DNA of 64,000 nt. It comes from G963422705 sp963422705. Its GTDB lineage: Bacteria; Poribacteria; WGA-4E; WGA-3G. Shown in pieces: positions 16,925 to 25,812 of this stretch. The stretch is from assembly GCA_963422705.1 (NCBI GenBank), contig OY730443.1, forward strand, positions 1,178,001 through 1,242,000, read 5' to 3'. The notes below the pieces were generated by a model that saw nothing but the letters and a program-made list of their open reading frames with translations, ran no database searches and had not been told where the DNA came from. A program made the translations under genes and the position numbers. The stretch's first letter is position 1. Each line of letters starts with the position of its first letter.

Positions 16925-17112
16925 GAATTTCGTTTTTGTGCCGGAGCCATTCAGCCTTTAACATTTTTCAGATTCGCGAAGGATGTCGAGAGCTGAAGCA
17001 CTTCCACACGGGATGTCTGGCAATCTAAGTCTCTTTTGAAGAAGAGAACGAAATCGTGCTGTTTTTGCGCAGAAAGGTTTCGTTATGCCCCTTACAATTT
17101 ACAATTTACCAC

Positions 17113-17140
17113 TTGACATTCCATTTGAAGTAGATATAAT
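17113..17140 (+). promoter_or_regulatory. Promoter of the Gfo/Idh gene at 17188
   Basis: TTGACA (17113-17118), 16-base spacer, TATAAT (17135-17140), 48 bases before the ATG. The remaining sequence back to argJ holds no further feature I can support. Confidence 0.85.
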
Positions 17141-17187
17141 AGTACTATCAGACTACATTCCCTAATTAATTACGAGGAGGATGAAAT

Positions 17188-18189
17188 ATGGCGAAAATAC
17201 GGATGGCACAGTACGGAACAAAGCACGGGCATGCACGCGTTAAACTACAAGCAATGCTTGTGAATCCAGATGTGGAAGTCGTAGGCGTTTATGAACCCGA
17301 TACACAACAGCAAGCACACCTTCAAAATTCAGGTGGAATTTTTGAGGATGTCCACTGGTTTACTGATTCATCAGAAATGCTGGAAGATACCTCAATTTCA
17401 GCAATTGCCTCCGAAGGCAGTAACGCCGAAAGCCTAGCTCAGACAGAAGAGATTGTCAATGCTGGCAAGCATGTCTGGTACGATAAACCGGCGGGTGAAA
17501 ACTGGGAGCAGTGGCAGCGCGTCATCAGCACCGCGCAAGAAAAATCTCTTCTGGTCCAGATGGGCTACATGTTGAGATATCACACCGCCTTCAAGCAGCT
17601 TGCAGATTGGGCAAAATCAGGCTTTCTGGGCGACGTATTTTCAGTACGCGCACACATGTCAACTAACGTCTCACACGAAGCACGTACACGCATCAGCCAA
17701 CACACCGGCGGCATTTTTTTTGACCTCGGTGGACACGTACTGGACCAGGTACTTTGGATGTTAGGCAGACCGGAAAAAGTTACGGCTTTTCTAAGGAATG
17801 ACGGTGGCTCGTTAGCGCCTTTCAAAGATAATACGCTCACCGTGTACGAATTTGAAAAGGCAGTGGCATTTATTTCCATCTCCGCTTTGGAACCACGGCC
17901 CGTCGCACGCCGGTTTGAAGTGTACGGCACCGAGGGAAGCGCAATCATAGTTGAACCGTTTGAGCCGGGGTTGAATATTCGCCTCTGTTTGGAAGAAGTG
18001 AAAGGGAACTATTCAAAAGGCGAGCAGATTGTAGAAATAGCCGGCGAAAGCCGTCAGCGGCTTTATGAATTGGAATTAGACGCTTTTTTGGCAACTATTG
18101 CTGGTAATCAACCTCCTGACCGGCCGGTATCACACGAATTATTAGTACAGGAAACACTTTTACGGGCAACAGGACTTATCGCCGATTGA
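17188..18189 (+). CDS. Gfo/Idh/MocA-family NAD(P)-dependent oxidoreductase
   Basis: A 333-residue member of the glucose-fructose oxidoreductase/inositol dehydrogenase family. An N-terminal Rossmann domain (about 1-120) contains the EKP-equivalent VWYDKPAGENWEQW near 93-106, in which the lysine is the conserved catalytic and cofactor-contact residue; the dinucleotide site at the N terminus (MAQYGTKHGHARVKL) lacks the textbook GxGxxG, so the cofactor mode may deviate. The C-terminal alpha/beta domain has FFDLGGHVLDQVLWMLG near 179-194, the usual substrate-binding helix with GGH...D. Ribosome site GAGGAGG precedes the ATG. It stands alone behind its own promoter, convergent with ThuA. The natural substrate is a sugar or inositol derivative by family. 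Confidence 0.88.
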   Translation: MAKIRMAQYGTKHGHARVKLQAMLVNPDVEVVGVYEPDTQQQAHLQNSGGIFEDVHWFTDSSEMLEDTSISAIASEGSNAESLAQTEEIVNAGKHVWYDKPAGENWEQWQRVISTAQEKSLLVQMGYMLRYHTAFKQLADWAKSGFLGDVFSVRAHMSTNVSHEARTRISQHTGGIFFDLGGHVLDQVLWMLGRPEKVTAFLRNDGGSLAPFKDNTLTVYEFEKAVAFISISALEPRPVARRFEVYGTEGSAIIVEPFEPGLNIRLCLEEVKGNYSKGEQIVEIAGESRQRLYELELDAFLATIAGNQPPDRPVSHELLVQETLLRATGLIAD

Positions 18190-18209
18190 AAGTATTGCAG
18201 CCTTGTGAT

Positions 18210-18231
18210 GGGCGGATATCCGAATCCGCCC
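18210..18231. repeat. REP-like intergenic palindrome, copy 1
   Basis: GGGCGGAT, loop ATCCGA, ATCCGCCC, followed by TACCGG. On the minus strand it reads CGGTAGGGCGGATTC..., resembling the palindrome at 36974-36996 (CGGTAGGCGCGGTTC...). It lies between convergent genes and may double as a terminator, though no T-run is present. Confidence 0.6.
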
Positions 18232-18253
18232 TACCGGATGTCTCGGATATTCC

Positions 18254-18919
18254 CTATCCTTCAATACCTGCCGCCCACTTGATGCATCCGATGATGTGCT
18301 CGTGGAACCATGACTGACTCCATAGCGCATCCGGATGGCCGAGGGCAGTATACATCACGCGTCCCTTGCCGTAGTTATGGCACCAGCCGAGAGCATAGTC
18401 GCCGTCAACGCGGTTACCACGTGAGATGTCAACAGAGTTGTTATCTAAGCGCATGAGCACATGCGTTTTGCTGCGATTCCAGTTCTTGAATGTATAAATT
18501 TCATCAACGACTCTGAAATGACTGCCCAACATCCGTGTCGCAGGATGCTGGGTATCCTCAACGATAACGTTGACATCCTCATGCCAAGGATGCCCTGCGA
18601 AATAACCACCGAGCATTTGACCGTATTCCGGCCAATCATAGCAAGTATCTGTAGCGTTATGAATACCCAAGAAGGCTTTGCCGTCACAAACGAAACTAAG
18701 CAGCGCCGCTTTCTGGGCATCGTTAAAAGGCAGATTGCCCGTTGTTGCAAATACCACCAGGTCCTGTTTTGCGAGGTTTTCAGCGGTAATTCTGTCGCAT
18801 CGGTGAGTTGTCACTACGTTCCAACCGTTATTTGAACCGATTTGCTTCAGTGCCACTTCAGCGTTCGGTAGGTAGCTGTGCTCAAAACCAGCAGAATGGC
18901 GTAACATCAAAATGTTCAT
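18254..18919 (-). CDS. ThuA-like domain protein
   Basis: A 221-residue ThuA-family protein with a class I glutamine-amidotransferase-like fold. Marks include the N-terminal MLRHSAGFEHSYLP, GKAFLGIHNATDTCYDWPEY near 90-109 (with the conserved H in place of the amidotransferase nucleophile), GGYFAGHPWHED near 115 and GKGRVMYTALGHP near 187. ThuA acts in trehalose and disaccharide breakdown in rhizobia together with the Gfo/Idh protein ThuB, and here a Gfo/Idh gene ends 65 bases away on the opposite strand. This makes a sugar-oxidation role plausible but not proven. There is no signal peptide. Confidence 0.88.
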   Translation of the reverse strand: MNILMLRHSAGFEHSYLPNAEVALKQIGSNNGWNVVTTHRCDRITAENLAKQDLVVFATTGNLPFNDAQKAALLSFVCDGKAFLGIHNATDTCYDWPEYGQMLGGYFAGHPWHEDVNVIVEDTQHPATRMLGSHFRVVDEIYTFKNWNRSKTHVLMRLDNNSVDISRGNRVDGDYALGWCHNYGKGRVMYTALGHPDALWSQSWFHEHIIGCIKWAAGIEG

Positions 18920-19091
18920 AAAACGCTCCTTTCCTAAGGAATACTAGACTTGTAAAACAATTTTTGGGCATCATGATACAAGAATTCGACAAAAAGTGGC
19001 AACATATTCGCGTCCATTGTGAAAAAAGGTCGCCATACCTTCATGTTTTGTGGCATTATTATCAGAAATAAGGACGAGGAGAAGAACCTTC

Positions 19092-20048
19092 ATGAAATTT
19101 TTTAGAAATAGAGAAGAAAAAAAGCTTGAGCCTGAATCAGAGACTGCAACGAAATCACATCCTGAGCTAAAGGTTATCAGCGGGGCACAGATTGCTGGAA
19201 AGCAACCGCAAAAGCCACATCCGCCCCGACAACCAGAGCAACAGAACATCCTGCTCCCAAATGTGCAGTATAAGATTGCAGTGGCGAGCGGAAAGGGAGG
19301 AGTGGGAAAATCAACCGTCGCCACAAATCTAGCAATTTCTCTAGCGAATGCCGGAAGCAAAGTCGGTCTTATGGATGCGGATGCCTACGGCCCGAGTATT
19401 CCGACAATGATGGGAATTCAAGAACGTCCACAGACAAGTCCGGAACGGAAACTCGTTCCCCTCGTTCGGCATAACATTAAACTCATGTCAATCGGATTTA
19501 TGGTGCCCGAAGAACAAGCCATGATCTGGCGCGGTCCAATGCTACACAGTGCCATCCGTCAATTTCTCAGCGATGTGGACTGGGGCGAACTTGATTATCT
19601 CATCATCGATTTACCGCCGGGAACAGGAGATGTGGCCTTGTCATTAACACAAGCAATCCCTCTCACCGGCACAATTATTGTGACAACACCGCAAGATGTT
19701 GCCCTTTCCGACGTGCGGCGCGGTGTTGCAATGTTTGAGCGCCTAGGTGTGCCAATTCTGGGTATCGTTGAAAACATGAGCTATTTCCTCTGCCCACATT
19801 GCAACGAAAAGACAGAAATCTTCAGCGCCGAGGGCGGTAGGAATATGAGTAAGCGATTCGGCACCCCGTTCTTAGGACAGATTCCGCTTGATGCTGAAGT
19901 CTGCACTGCAGGCGACATCGGTGTGCCTATCGTCGCAGGGCACCCGGAGTCTCCTCAATCGGAAGCGTTCGGTAAAGTTGCCACGGCATTGGACGCCGTC
20001 CTTGAGGCGAGCCGTGAGGAAGATGAGTTGACAATAAAACAGGAATGA
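19092..20048 (+). CDS. mrp: Mrp/NBP35-family Fe-S cluster carrier ATPase
   Basis: From the ATG at 19092 (318 residues), an ApbC/Mrp P-loop ATPase that carries and transfers [4Fe-4S] clusters. The deviant Walker A is VASGKGGVGKSTVATNL near 76-92; Walker B is DYLIIDLPPGTGD near 177-189; the cluster-binding CPHC lies near 234-237. The N-terminal 70 residues are Pro/Gln-rich linker rather than the MIP18/DUF59 domain found in many bacterial Mrp proteins. An upstream in-frame codon at 19050 is unlikely because it lacks a ribosome site, while GAGGAG lies before the chosen ATG. Location is cytoplasmic. A cysteine desulfurase gene (9842-11002) could supply the sulfur, although it is not linked. Confidence 0.92.
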   Translation: MKFFRNREEKKLEPESETATKSHPELKVISGAQIAGKQPQKPHPPRQPEQQNILLPNVQYKIAVASGKGGVGKSTVATNLAISLANAGSKVGLMDADAYGPSIPTMMGIQERPQTSPERKLVPLVRHNIKLMSIGFMVPEEQAMIWRGPMLHSAIRQFLSDVDWGELDYLIIDLPPGTGDVALSLTQAIPLTGTIIVTTPQDVALSDVRRGVAMFERLGVPILGIVENMSYFLCPHCNEKTEIFSAEGGRNMSKRFGTPFLGQIPLDAEVCTAGDIGVPIVAGHPESPQSEAFGKVATALDAVLEASREEDELTIKQE

Positions 20049-20084
20049 GGTGTTTGGTGAGGAGTGCGTCGGGTGGCGACGAAC

Positions 20085-20385
20085 CTTCCCGGAGAGGCTG
20101 GTGGGTTACGATATCAGCTGCAATCTTATGATTTTTGAAATCAAAAGGTTAGATGCAAAGCCAAGTGATGCCAATGCGTATGACAAGCCGCGCGGAGCCA
20201 TCGGACAAGAGATGTATTACGCTGTTACTTATGTCCAAGAGCGCGAGCACAGATGCCCTTCCCTTTCTTTCGGACGAATAAGGTAAATGCACACGGAAAA
20301 AACACGCTTGTGATTAATGCGTATACCCTCAATGCAGGGGAGGACTATATCATTACAAGTGCCTTGCGCCATCTATTGTCCAAGT
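20085..20385 (+). pseudogene. Degraded coding remnant (unidentified)
   Basis: The 463 bases between mrp and the next terminator contain two overlapping stretches of protein-like sequence in different frames: one includes KPRGAIGQEMYYAVTYVQER (to about 20244), the other continues as QMPFPFFRTNKVNAHGKN and ends LRHLLSK before TAG at about 20385. Joined by a frameshift they look like the tail of one protein. I cannot name the family. There is no ribosome site or credible start. It may equally be chance; no other feature is visible in this stretch. Confidence 0.25.
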
Positions 20386-20465
20386 AGATAGTCCATATCA
20401 ACAATGATGTATCATCCGGGCGTCTTCCCATAGTTATCAAACCTAAATAGATACAGAGAAAAAGA

Positions 20466-20503
20466 AAAGCCGCCCGGTCAAAAATAGGACTAGGCGGCTT
20501 TTC
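20466..20503 (-). terminator. Terminator of the hydrolase gene at 20512
   Basis: Perfect 10-bp stem AAAAGCCGCC/GGCGGCTTTT; on the minus strand it is followed by CTTTTTC. It lies 8 bases after the stop codon. Confidence 0.85.
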
Positions 20504-20511
20504 ATCCGGTT

Positions 20512-21960
20512 CTACTCATCAGACTCATTCGGATAGTCAATTGACCATTTGCCCCGGCCGTCACCCGTCGGCACATCACGCCAGAGTTCCAAGAAATGCT
20601 CAGGCGCGTTGTGCTCCTGCAGATATGCCATAAACAATTGGTGTAATTCTCTGACAAGCGCTTCATTAGCTTCAGCCACACTGTTTTCTGCCAACCTATC
20701 AACAGATAAATCAAACAGTTCTGGTGTCCCGTTTTCCCCCACGGGTGCGTACCCCCACCGGGGGGTGACGAGAAACGGAGTTGTTGCACGACGTGGTACC
20801 GTGCTATCTCTCGCCCCGATATGGCATCCTGTTACCGCATAATCACGATGCTGGGAATCACCGTTAAGGAGCGGTGCCGCAAACGAACGCCCCTCAAACG
20901 GTTTTGGGGGTTCAAGCGTAGCACCCGCTAATTCGCAAAGTGTCGGCAGAATATCCATCGGTTGAGCAATAAAATCGCGACGTTGCCCGAGAGGCACATC
21001 GCCCCCTGCAATTAGGAACATCTCATGGTTAATTTCTGGGTAAGTCGGCCAGTAACGCCGGTCTTCCGGATCGATGTTAGATTTACCGGTGCGTCCGTGT
21101 TCCCCGATAGACATACCGTGGTCCGACATCACAATAACAAGGGTATCATTCCACAACTCCAAATCCGTGATTTTTTCAAGGATTCTACCAATGTGCCTGT
21201 CTACGAGTTCCGCTTCACCTGCATAGTGTGCCCATAAATTGTGCAATTCAGCATCTGTATAAAGCGATGCTAATCCGTAGTTAGGATGAAGCATCGGTGC
21301 ACCTGTATAATCCGCATCATAACGCTTAACGATGTACTCAGGCGGGTCCCATGGTTCATGGGGATCAAAGAAATCCACCCAAAGGAAAAAGGGGTGGGAG
21401 CGATAGTTTTCCTCCAGCCATCGAATTGTCGTCTCCGACGTTCTACCGGAGAATGTTTCTGACTCATACTGGTAGTAGCGGTTTGTCCACCGGTGCGTAT
21501 TCGGCAAGGTATTGCCTCTGAAGGACGGGTGCGGGCGTGTTTTCTCATCAGGCATCACGGTTTGAATCGGATCATTGAGGTGGAGTAACGGTTTATCGCC
21601 TTCTTGTCCACGGTGCTGAAATGCAGCGTCAAATCCGTGTTGGAACCGCGTGTTGAACAGATGTGGGCAATCACAGATAAGCTGTGTAGCGTAACCTTTG
21701 GCCCCTAACAATTGCGCGATATGGTTAGGGCCACTCTGGTCAATGGGTTGCCAGGGGTAGTGCGGCCAGCCCACCGTTCCCGTTGCTACATCCGTGCGAT
21801 GTGGAACCGTCGGGAAACTACTCATATAGAATTTGTCAATAGCAGTTGCGCGTTCTGCCTCAAATCTATCAAGCTGTGGGGTTCGAATGGGCCGTTCTGC
21901 CCGTGCTCCCAAGTTATCATAGCGGAATGTATCTGTAATCAGCAAAACGATGTTTTTCAT
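20512..21960 (-). CDS. Sulfatase-fold hydrolase with threonine at the nucleophile position
   Basis: A 482-residue alkaline-phosphatase-superfamily enzyme that automatic annotation would call a sulfatase. Metal ligands are visible in ITDTFRYDNLG (Asp10) and VMSDHGMSIGEHG (about 268-280, DH pair). However, the sulfatase signature C/S-x-P-x-R, whose cysteine or serine becomes formylglycine, reads T-V-P-H-R here (SSFPTVPHRTDVATG, Thr51). Threonine cannot become formylglycine, so an ordinary sulfatase mechanism is unlikely. Superfamily members that use Thr directly (nucleotide pyrophosphatases, phosphonoacetate hydrolase) cleave phosphate or phosphonate bonds. No signal peptide is present, unlike most sulfatases. 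The same change occurs in the enzyme at 33395-34855. It is a single gene with its own terminator. Confidence 0.85.
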   Translation of the reverse strand: MKNIVLLITDTFRYDNLGARAERPIRTPQLDRFEAERATAIDKFYMSSFPTVPHRTDVATGTVGWPHYPWQPIDQSGPNHIAQLLGAKGYATQLICDCPHLFNTRFQHGFDAAFQHRGQEGDKPLLHLNDPIQTVMPDEKTRPHPSFRGNTLPNTHRWTNRYYQYESETFSGRTSETTIRWLEENYRSHPFFLWVDFFDPHEPWDPPEYIVKRYDADYTGAPMLHPNYGLASLYTDAELHNLWAHYAGEAELVDRHIGRILEKITDLELWNDTLVIVMSDHGMSIGEHGRTGKSNIDPEDRRYWPTYPEINHEMFLIAGGDVPLGQRRDFIAQPMDILPTLCELAGATLEPPKPFEGRSFAAPLLNGDSQHRDYAVTGCHIGARDSTVPRRATTPFLVTPRWGYAPVGENGTPELFDLSVDRLAENSVAEANEALVRELHQLFMAYLQEHNAPEHFLELWRDVPTGDGRGKWSIDYPNESDE

Positions 21961-22175
21961 AATTTTCGTATTCCGGGCTCCTCCCGATTTTGCTCAGTGG
22001 CGAAATCGGTTCCGCGATTAAGTCCAATTCTTGTTCGTAACCATCGCGTTATCCAAGTTAGGACATAAACGCGACTTATAGACTGATATCAGAGGAATAA
22101 CAACCAATTCCAGCGGGCCGATTCACGTTTTTCCTTTACAATCGTTACAAATTGCCCCGAACGGGAGGAACTGAT

Positions 22176-23096
22176 TCAAACCTCCTGTTGCGTTGTTTTT
22201 AACAAAAATGTTGTTACGACTAATAACGGCACAATCACTAAGGTGGTAACTATGGTAGGTAGTAGCGCCCCGATGAGAGATGGAAAAAAGAGAATTGAAC
22301 CAATCATTGAACCTTTCAACGCGAAATAGCCATTTTTCTCATTGGGTTGTAAGTAGAGCGGAAGGCGAGTTACAACCGTGGCGAAAAACCCCAAAATCAC
22401 CCAGATGATATAAGCTCTAAAGGGCTCCTCTATCCAATAAGGCAGCAATGCAACAGCAAACGCCAACATTGTTGCAACGGCTGATAGCATTAACGCCGGG
22501 CGGATGCCGAGTTGAAGCGGTGTTGTCATGATACCGAGTTGTTTATCGCGTGACAAATCTTTGAAAGTGGTTGTAATGTGCGTGCCAAAATCGTAAAGTG
22601 TTGTTGCCGCGAAGGCGTACCACACCAAGCGCGGGATTCCGCCGCTGACAACCAACGCGCCGAAGATATTCAACAGCCCAATTCCTAAAGGTAGCGTCAA
22701 GCTACCCCAGATGCCACGCGCTTTGAAAATAGCGTTGTACAGATGTGAAATTGCCACTAACCCCATCACCAAAAGTCCCGCTTTGGGGTTAAGCCAAAAA
22801 CCACTTAAGACACAGACACCATAGATAATGCTTGCAGGTATCAAAGCCTGCCGTGGGGTTAATCGGCGAGACGGGAGCGGACGTTCTGAGTTTGTAACGC
22901 TATCTGTCTCCTGATGAAAATAATCATTTTTTATCATTCCAGCGAAGTAACCACATAGTGCAATAAACAAGGCTGCACCTACCCGCCACGTGAAACGTCC
23001 GTTGCTAGCAATGAGCGCGCCTGGCAGCGTAGCAACTATGGGAATCGCAAAGAGTGGATAACGAATGAGTTCTAAATAGGCTTTGAATTGATTCAT
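22176..23096 (-). CDS. UbiA-family prenyltransferase
   Basis: A 306-residue integral membrane protein with about eight to nine helices and both aspartate-rich motifs of the UbiA superfamily: NDYFHQETDSVTNSERPLPS near 57-76 (NDxxDxxxD-like, with His/Gln substitutions in the middle, then the characteristic N-ERPLPSR) and the second DLSRDKQLG near 177-185. These bind the Mg-diphosphate of the prenyl donor. Family members attach prenyl chains to aromatic acids (quinones), heme, chlorophyll or glycerol phosphate (archaeal-type lipids). No quinone- or heme-pathway gene flanks it, so the acceptor is open. Location is the cytoplasmic membrane. Confidence 0.88.
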   Translation of the reverse strand: MNQFKAYLELIRYPLFAIPIVATLPGALIASNGRFTWRVGAALFIALCGYFAGMIKNDYFHQETDSVTNSERPLPSRRLTPRQALIPASIIYGVCVLSGFWLNPKAGLLVMGLVAISHLYNAIFKARGIWGSLTLPLGIGLLNIFGALVVSGGIPRLVWYAFAATTLYDFGTHITTTFKDLSRDKQLGIMTTPLQLGIRPALMLSAVATMLAFAVALLPYWIEEPFRAYIIWVILGFFATVVTRLPLYLQPNEKNGYFALKGSMIGSILFFPSLIGALLPTIVTTLVIVPLLVVTTFLLKTTQQEV

Positions 23097-23187
23097 TTTC
23101 TCACAAGATAGACAATTATTGGAAATTCCTTGGCCGTTTCCTACAGAATATACGAGATGTCATAAAAAGAAATGAGTTTCTCTTCGT

Positions 23188-24201
23188 CTAAAAATTCTCT
23201 TGTTGGACACCCGCTTCTACAACGGGTGTGCTTCTCGGTTCTAATATCTCATCAACACTGTAAAACTGGTTGCTTTGAGTGCCGATTCCGAGTTCTGTGA
23301 CGTTGGGGCCCACCTGTTTGTTTCCACTAATGTAATTGTCTCGGAGCCTTCCTCCGTCATAGACAGCCCATCCGATATTCATGGTGATATTATTAGAGGT
23401 AATCTCTGGTGATGCAGTGGAATAACAGATAATGGCGTGTTGGTAATTGGCCTGAATGTCGTTGTACAATATGTGCGGACGGGCCTCGTCCTCACAAATC
23501 ATGCCGTACTCATTAGCTGCGAAGGCGTTATATTCAACACGTGGTGCTGCCGCCCCTCGGAATTGCATCCCTGTCCCGTTCCTAGTGAACTCGCTATTGG
23601 TAACAGTCGGGGCAGCATTTTCACACAGGACGCCAATATTATTTATGCTGAAGAGGCACCTCTCAATTTGAACGGTTCCCGCGCCAACGGTGATACCGGC
23701 AGCTGCATGCTGGATTCTACAATACGTTAGGCGGCTGTTCGGGCTCTGCGCGTCAATCCGAATACCCCTCCAATCCCCAGCTTTTGGCGGCGCTGCAGTT
23801 TGCGTTAAAGTTGTCCCTACCATTGCTGGCATAGTGCGTTGTTCTACGCCAGTTTCAGGTGTAGTTTGCTGTACCCCTAAGGAACCGAAGACTATCATTA
23901 AGTCCGGTGAACCTTCTGCGTAAAGCTCCCCCCGCACAAGAAGTTGACTCGGGTTTTCCAAGGGCTCAAAACCGACAATCGTCCCCGAACGGATAGTCAA
24001 CGTCACACCTTCAGGAACAATTACAGTACCGGTAATGTGAACTCGACCGGACCATATTTCGTTTTCTGTCAATTCCCCAGATTTCTCTACGATGGCTGAA
24101 GTGCTATCGATAGAATCGAAATTGAATACACTTCCCCCGCACCCGAAATGGAAGAAGGTTGAGACAATGACTAAGCTAATTTTTAGTATTGCTTTTTTCA
24201 T
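23188..24201 (-). CDS. Right-handed parallel beta-helix lipoprotein
   Basis: A 337-residue lipoprotein: the signal ends in FFHFGC, then GGS. The region around 45-100 resembles the start of pectate-lyase-like beta-helices (ITGTVIVPEGVTLTIRSGTI). From about 140 to 290 there are repeated coils with the pattern NxxxxNxxGI (for example CLFSINNIGVLCENAAPTVT and EFTRNGTGMQFRGAAAPRVE), typical of NosD/Beta_helix domains that bind or cleave polysaccharides. Catalytic residues are not identifiable, so it may be a binding or structural protein. The promoter immediately in front leaves almost no 5' UTR. It is divergent from ffh. Confidence 0.82.
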   Translation of the reverse strand: MKKAILKISLVIVSTFFHFGCGGSVFNFDSIDSTSAIVEKSGELTENEIWSGRVHITGTVIVPEGVTLTIRSGTIVGFEPLENPSQLLVRGELYAEGSPDLMIVFGSLGVQQTTPETGVEQRTMPAMVGTTLTQTAAPPKAGDWRGIRIDAQSPNSRLTYCRIQHAAAGITVGAGTVQIERCLFSINNIGVLCENAAPTVTNSEFTRNGTGMQFRGAAAPRVEYNAFAANEYGMICEDEARPHILYNDIQANYQHAIICYSTASPEITSNNITMNIGWAVYDGGRLRDNYISGNKQVGPNVTELGIGTQSNQFYSVDEILEPRSTPVVEAGVQQENF

Positions 24202-24210
24202 AATAACCCC

Positions 24211-24239
24211 ATGATACCGGAAAAAATAGTTTTGTTCAA
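24211..24239 (-). promoter_or_regulatory. Promoter of the beta-helix lipoprotein
   Basis: Minus-strand TTGAAC (24234-24239), 17-base spacer, TATCAT (24211-24216). The expected start near 24204 is only about three bases before the ATG at 24201, so the mRNA may be leaderless; no ribosome site is visible. Confidence 0.55.
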
Positions 24240-24276
24240 CAGATTTGATGGCGTTTTTGTCAGTTTGGAAAAAAAT

Positions 24277-24305
24277 TTGACATTTTCGGTAAAATTCGCT
24301 ATAAT
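24277..24305 (+). promoter_or_regulatory. Promoter of the ffh-rpsP-khpA-trmD-rplS-rnhB block
   Basis: TTGACA (24277-24282), 17-base spacer, TATAAT (24300-24305): full consensus, 66 bases before the ffh ATG. The strength fits the ribosomal and targeting genes that follow. Confidence 0.88.
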
Positions 24306-24371
24306 AATAGAATTAGGAATTACTATTGCAGTGTAATAATTAAATGATTGAATGCAAAGGATGCCGGAACG

Positions 24372-25760
24372 ATGTTTGAGAGTTTGAGCAATAGGTTGCA
24401 AAGCACCTTCAAAAAACTAAAAGGGCAAGGGCGTCTAACAGAAAACAACATTTCTGATATTCTACGTGAGGTGCGACGCGCATTTCTAGAGGCGGATGTC
24501 AACTACAAAGTAACGCGTGAATTTATCGAGCAAGTCAAAGCGCGTTCGCTCGGCCAAGAAGTGATGGGCAGTCTCACACCTGAGCTTCAAATTGCGCGTG
24601 TGATTGAGCAAGAACTCACCCAATTGATGGGTGCAAAGGGTGAAAAAATTCGCATTGCACCCAGTGGCCCAACAGTCGTGATGCTAGTTGGCCTCCAAGG
24701 GGCCGGTAAAACGACGGCAGCCGCGAAACTGGCACTCAAATTTCGGAAAGATGGGCGCAACCCATTACTTGTCTCCGCTGATGTCTACCGGCCTGCCGCC
24801 ATTAAGCAGCTGCAATTACTCGGTGAACAGACTGAAACACCGGTTTTCTCGATGGGGACGGATGTCTCTCCAGTTAATATCGCTAAGGCATCGGTTAAAG
24901 AAGCTTTAGCGCGCGGACAAAACTGCCTAATCATTGATACTGCCGGGCGTTTGCACATTAATGAAGAATTAATGAAAGAACTTCGAGGCATCAAGGATGC
25001 AGTCAATCCCTCAGAAATCTTACTTGTCGTTGATGCAATGACCGGGCAAGATGCAGTTAACGTCGCTGAAAATTTCAACAACGACTTGGATATTGACGGC
25101 GTTATCCTCACTAAAATGGATGGTGATGCTCGTGGAGGGGCCGCACTCTCTATCCGCCACATCACGCAGAAACCCATTAAGTTTATCAGTATTGGTGAGA
25201 AAATTGAGTCAGCAACGTTAGAGGAGTTCCATCCGGAACGGATGGCATCGCGTATTCTCGGGCAGGGCGATTTTCAGACACTGCTTGAAAGAGCAGAAGA
25301 GGTTTTCACCGAAGACAAAGCGAAAGAACTTGAACAGAAACTTACGCAAAACAAAGGCTTAGATTTCAACGATTTTCTCATCCAACTTGAGCAAATTAGA
25401 AATATGGGACCGTTGGACCAGTTGGTGGATATGATTCCCTTTAAAAACCAATTGCCCGTAAAAGAGCTTAAGCCAGATGAGAATCAACTGAAGTACGCGA
25501 AGGCAATTATTCAATCAATGACACCTGAGGAACGGCAGAATCCACCTATGTTAGATAGGCGTCGGAAAATCCGAATTTCCAACGGTAGTGGTACAACGGT
25601 GAATCAGGTAAATAATTTAATGACGCAACTCCGGATGATGAATCGTATGTTAAACCAACAAACAGCGATGGCCATGCCACAAACGCAGGGCAAATTCGGG
25701 GAACTCCCGCGGCAGCGTCGAAAAGGAAGGAAGCCACGGCGCCGCAAACGCCGTAAGTGA
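24372..25760 (+). CDS. ffh: Signal recognition particle protein Ffh (SRP54)
   Basis: From the ATG at 24372, 462 residues. N domain (FESLSNRLQSTFKKLKGQ...), G domain with GLQGAGKTTAAAKLA near 107-121 (G1), DTAGRLHINEELMKEL near 190 (G3), TKMDGDARGGAALS near 248 (G4 and the SRP insertion region), then the methionine-rich M domain from about 320 that binds 4.5S RNA and signal peptides. The C terminus ends in a very basic RQRRKGRKPRRRKRRK tail, longer than usual. A TTG eight codons earlier is possible but not needed. rpsP follows after 52 bases. The SRP RNA gene was not found in this window. Confidence 0.96.
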   Translation: MFESLSNRLQSTFKKLKGQGRLTENNISDILREVRRAFLEADVNYKVTREFIEQVKARSLGQEVMGSLTPELQIARVIEQELTQLMGAKGEKIRIAPSGPTVVMLVGLQGAGKTTAAAKLALKFRKDGRNPLLVSADVYRPAAIKQLQLLGEQTETPVFSMGTDVSPVNIAKASVKEALARGQNCLIIDTAGRLHINEELMKELRGIKDAVNPSEILLVVDAMTGQDAVNVAENFNNDLDIDGVILTKMDGDARGGAALSIRHITQKPIKFISIGEKIESATLEEFHPERMASRILGQGDFQTLLERAEEVFTEDKAKELEQKLTQNKGLDFNDFLIQLEQIRNMGPLDQLVDMIPFKNQLPVKELKPDENQLKYAKAIIQSMTPEERQNPPMLDRRRKIRISNGSGTTVNQVNNLMTQLRMMNRMLNQQTAMAMPQTQGKFGELPRQRRKGRKPRRRKRRK

Positions 25761-25812
25761 CGCGCCCCGGTGAGCGCACTTCGTCCCAAAAACGGATACT
25801 AGGAGGTATTTT

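Noticed and set aside
20050..20286. 78-codon frame as a real gene
   Set aside because: No ribosome site and it starts one base after the mrp stop; only part of it looks protein-like, so it is listed as a remnant instead.
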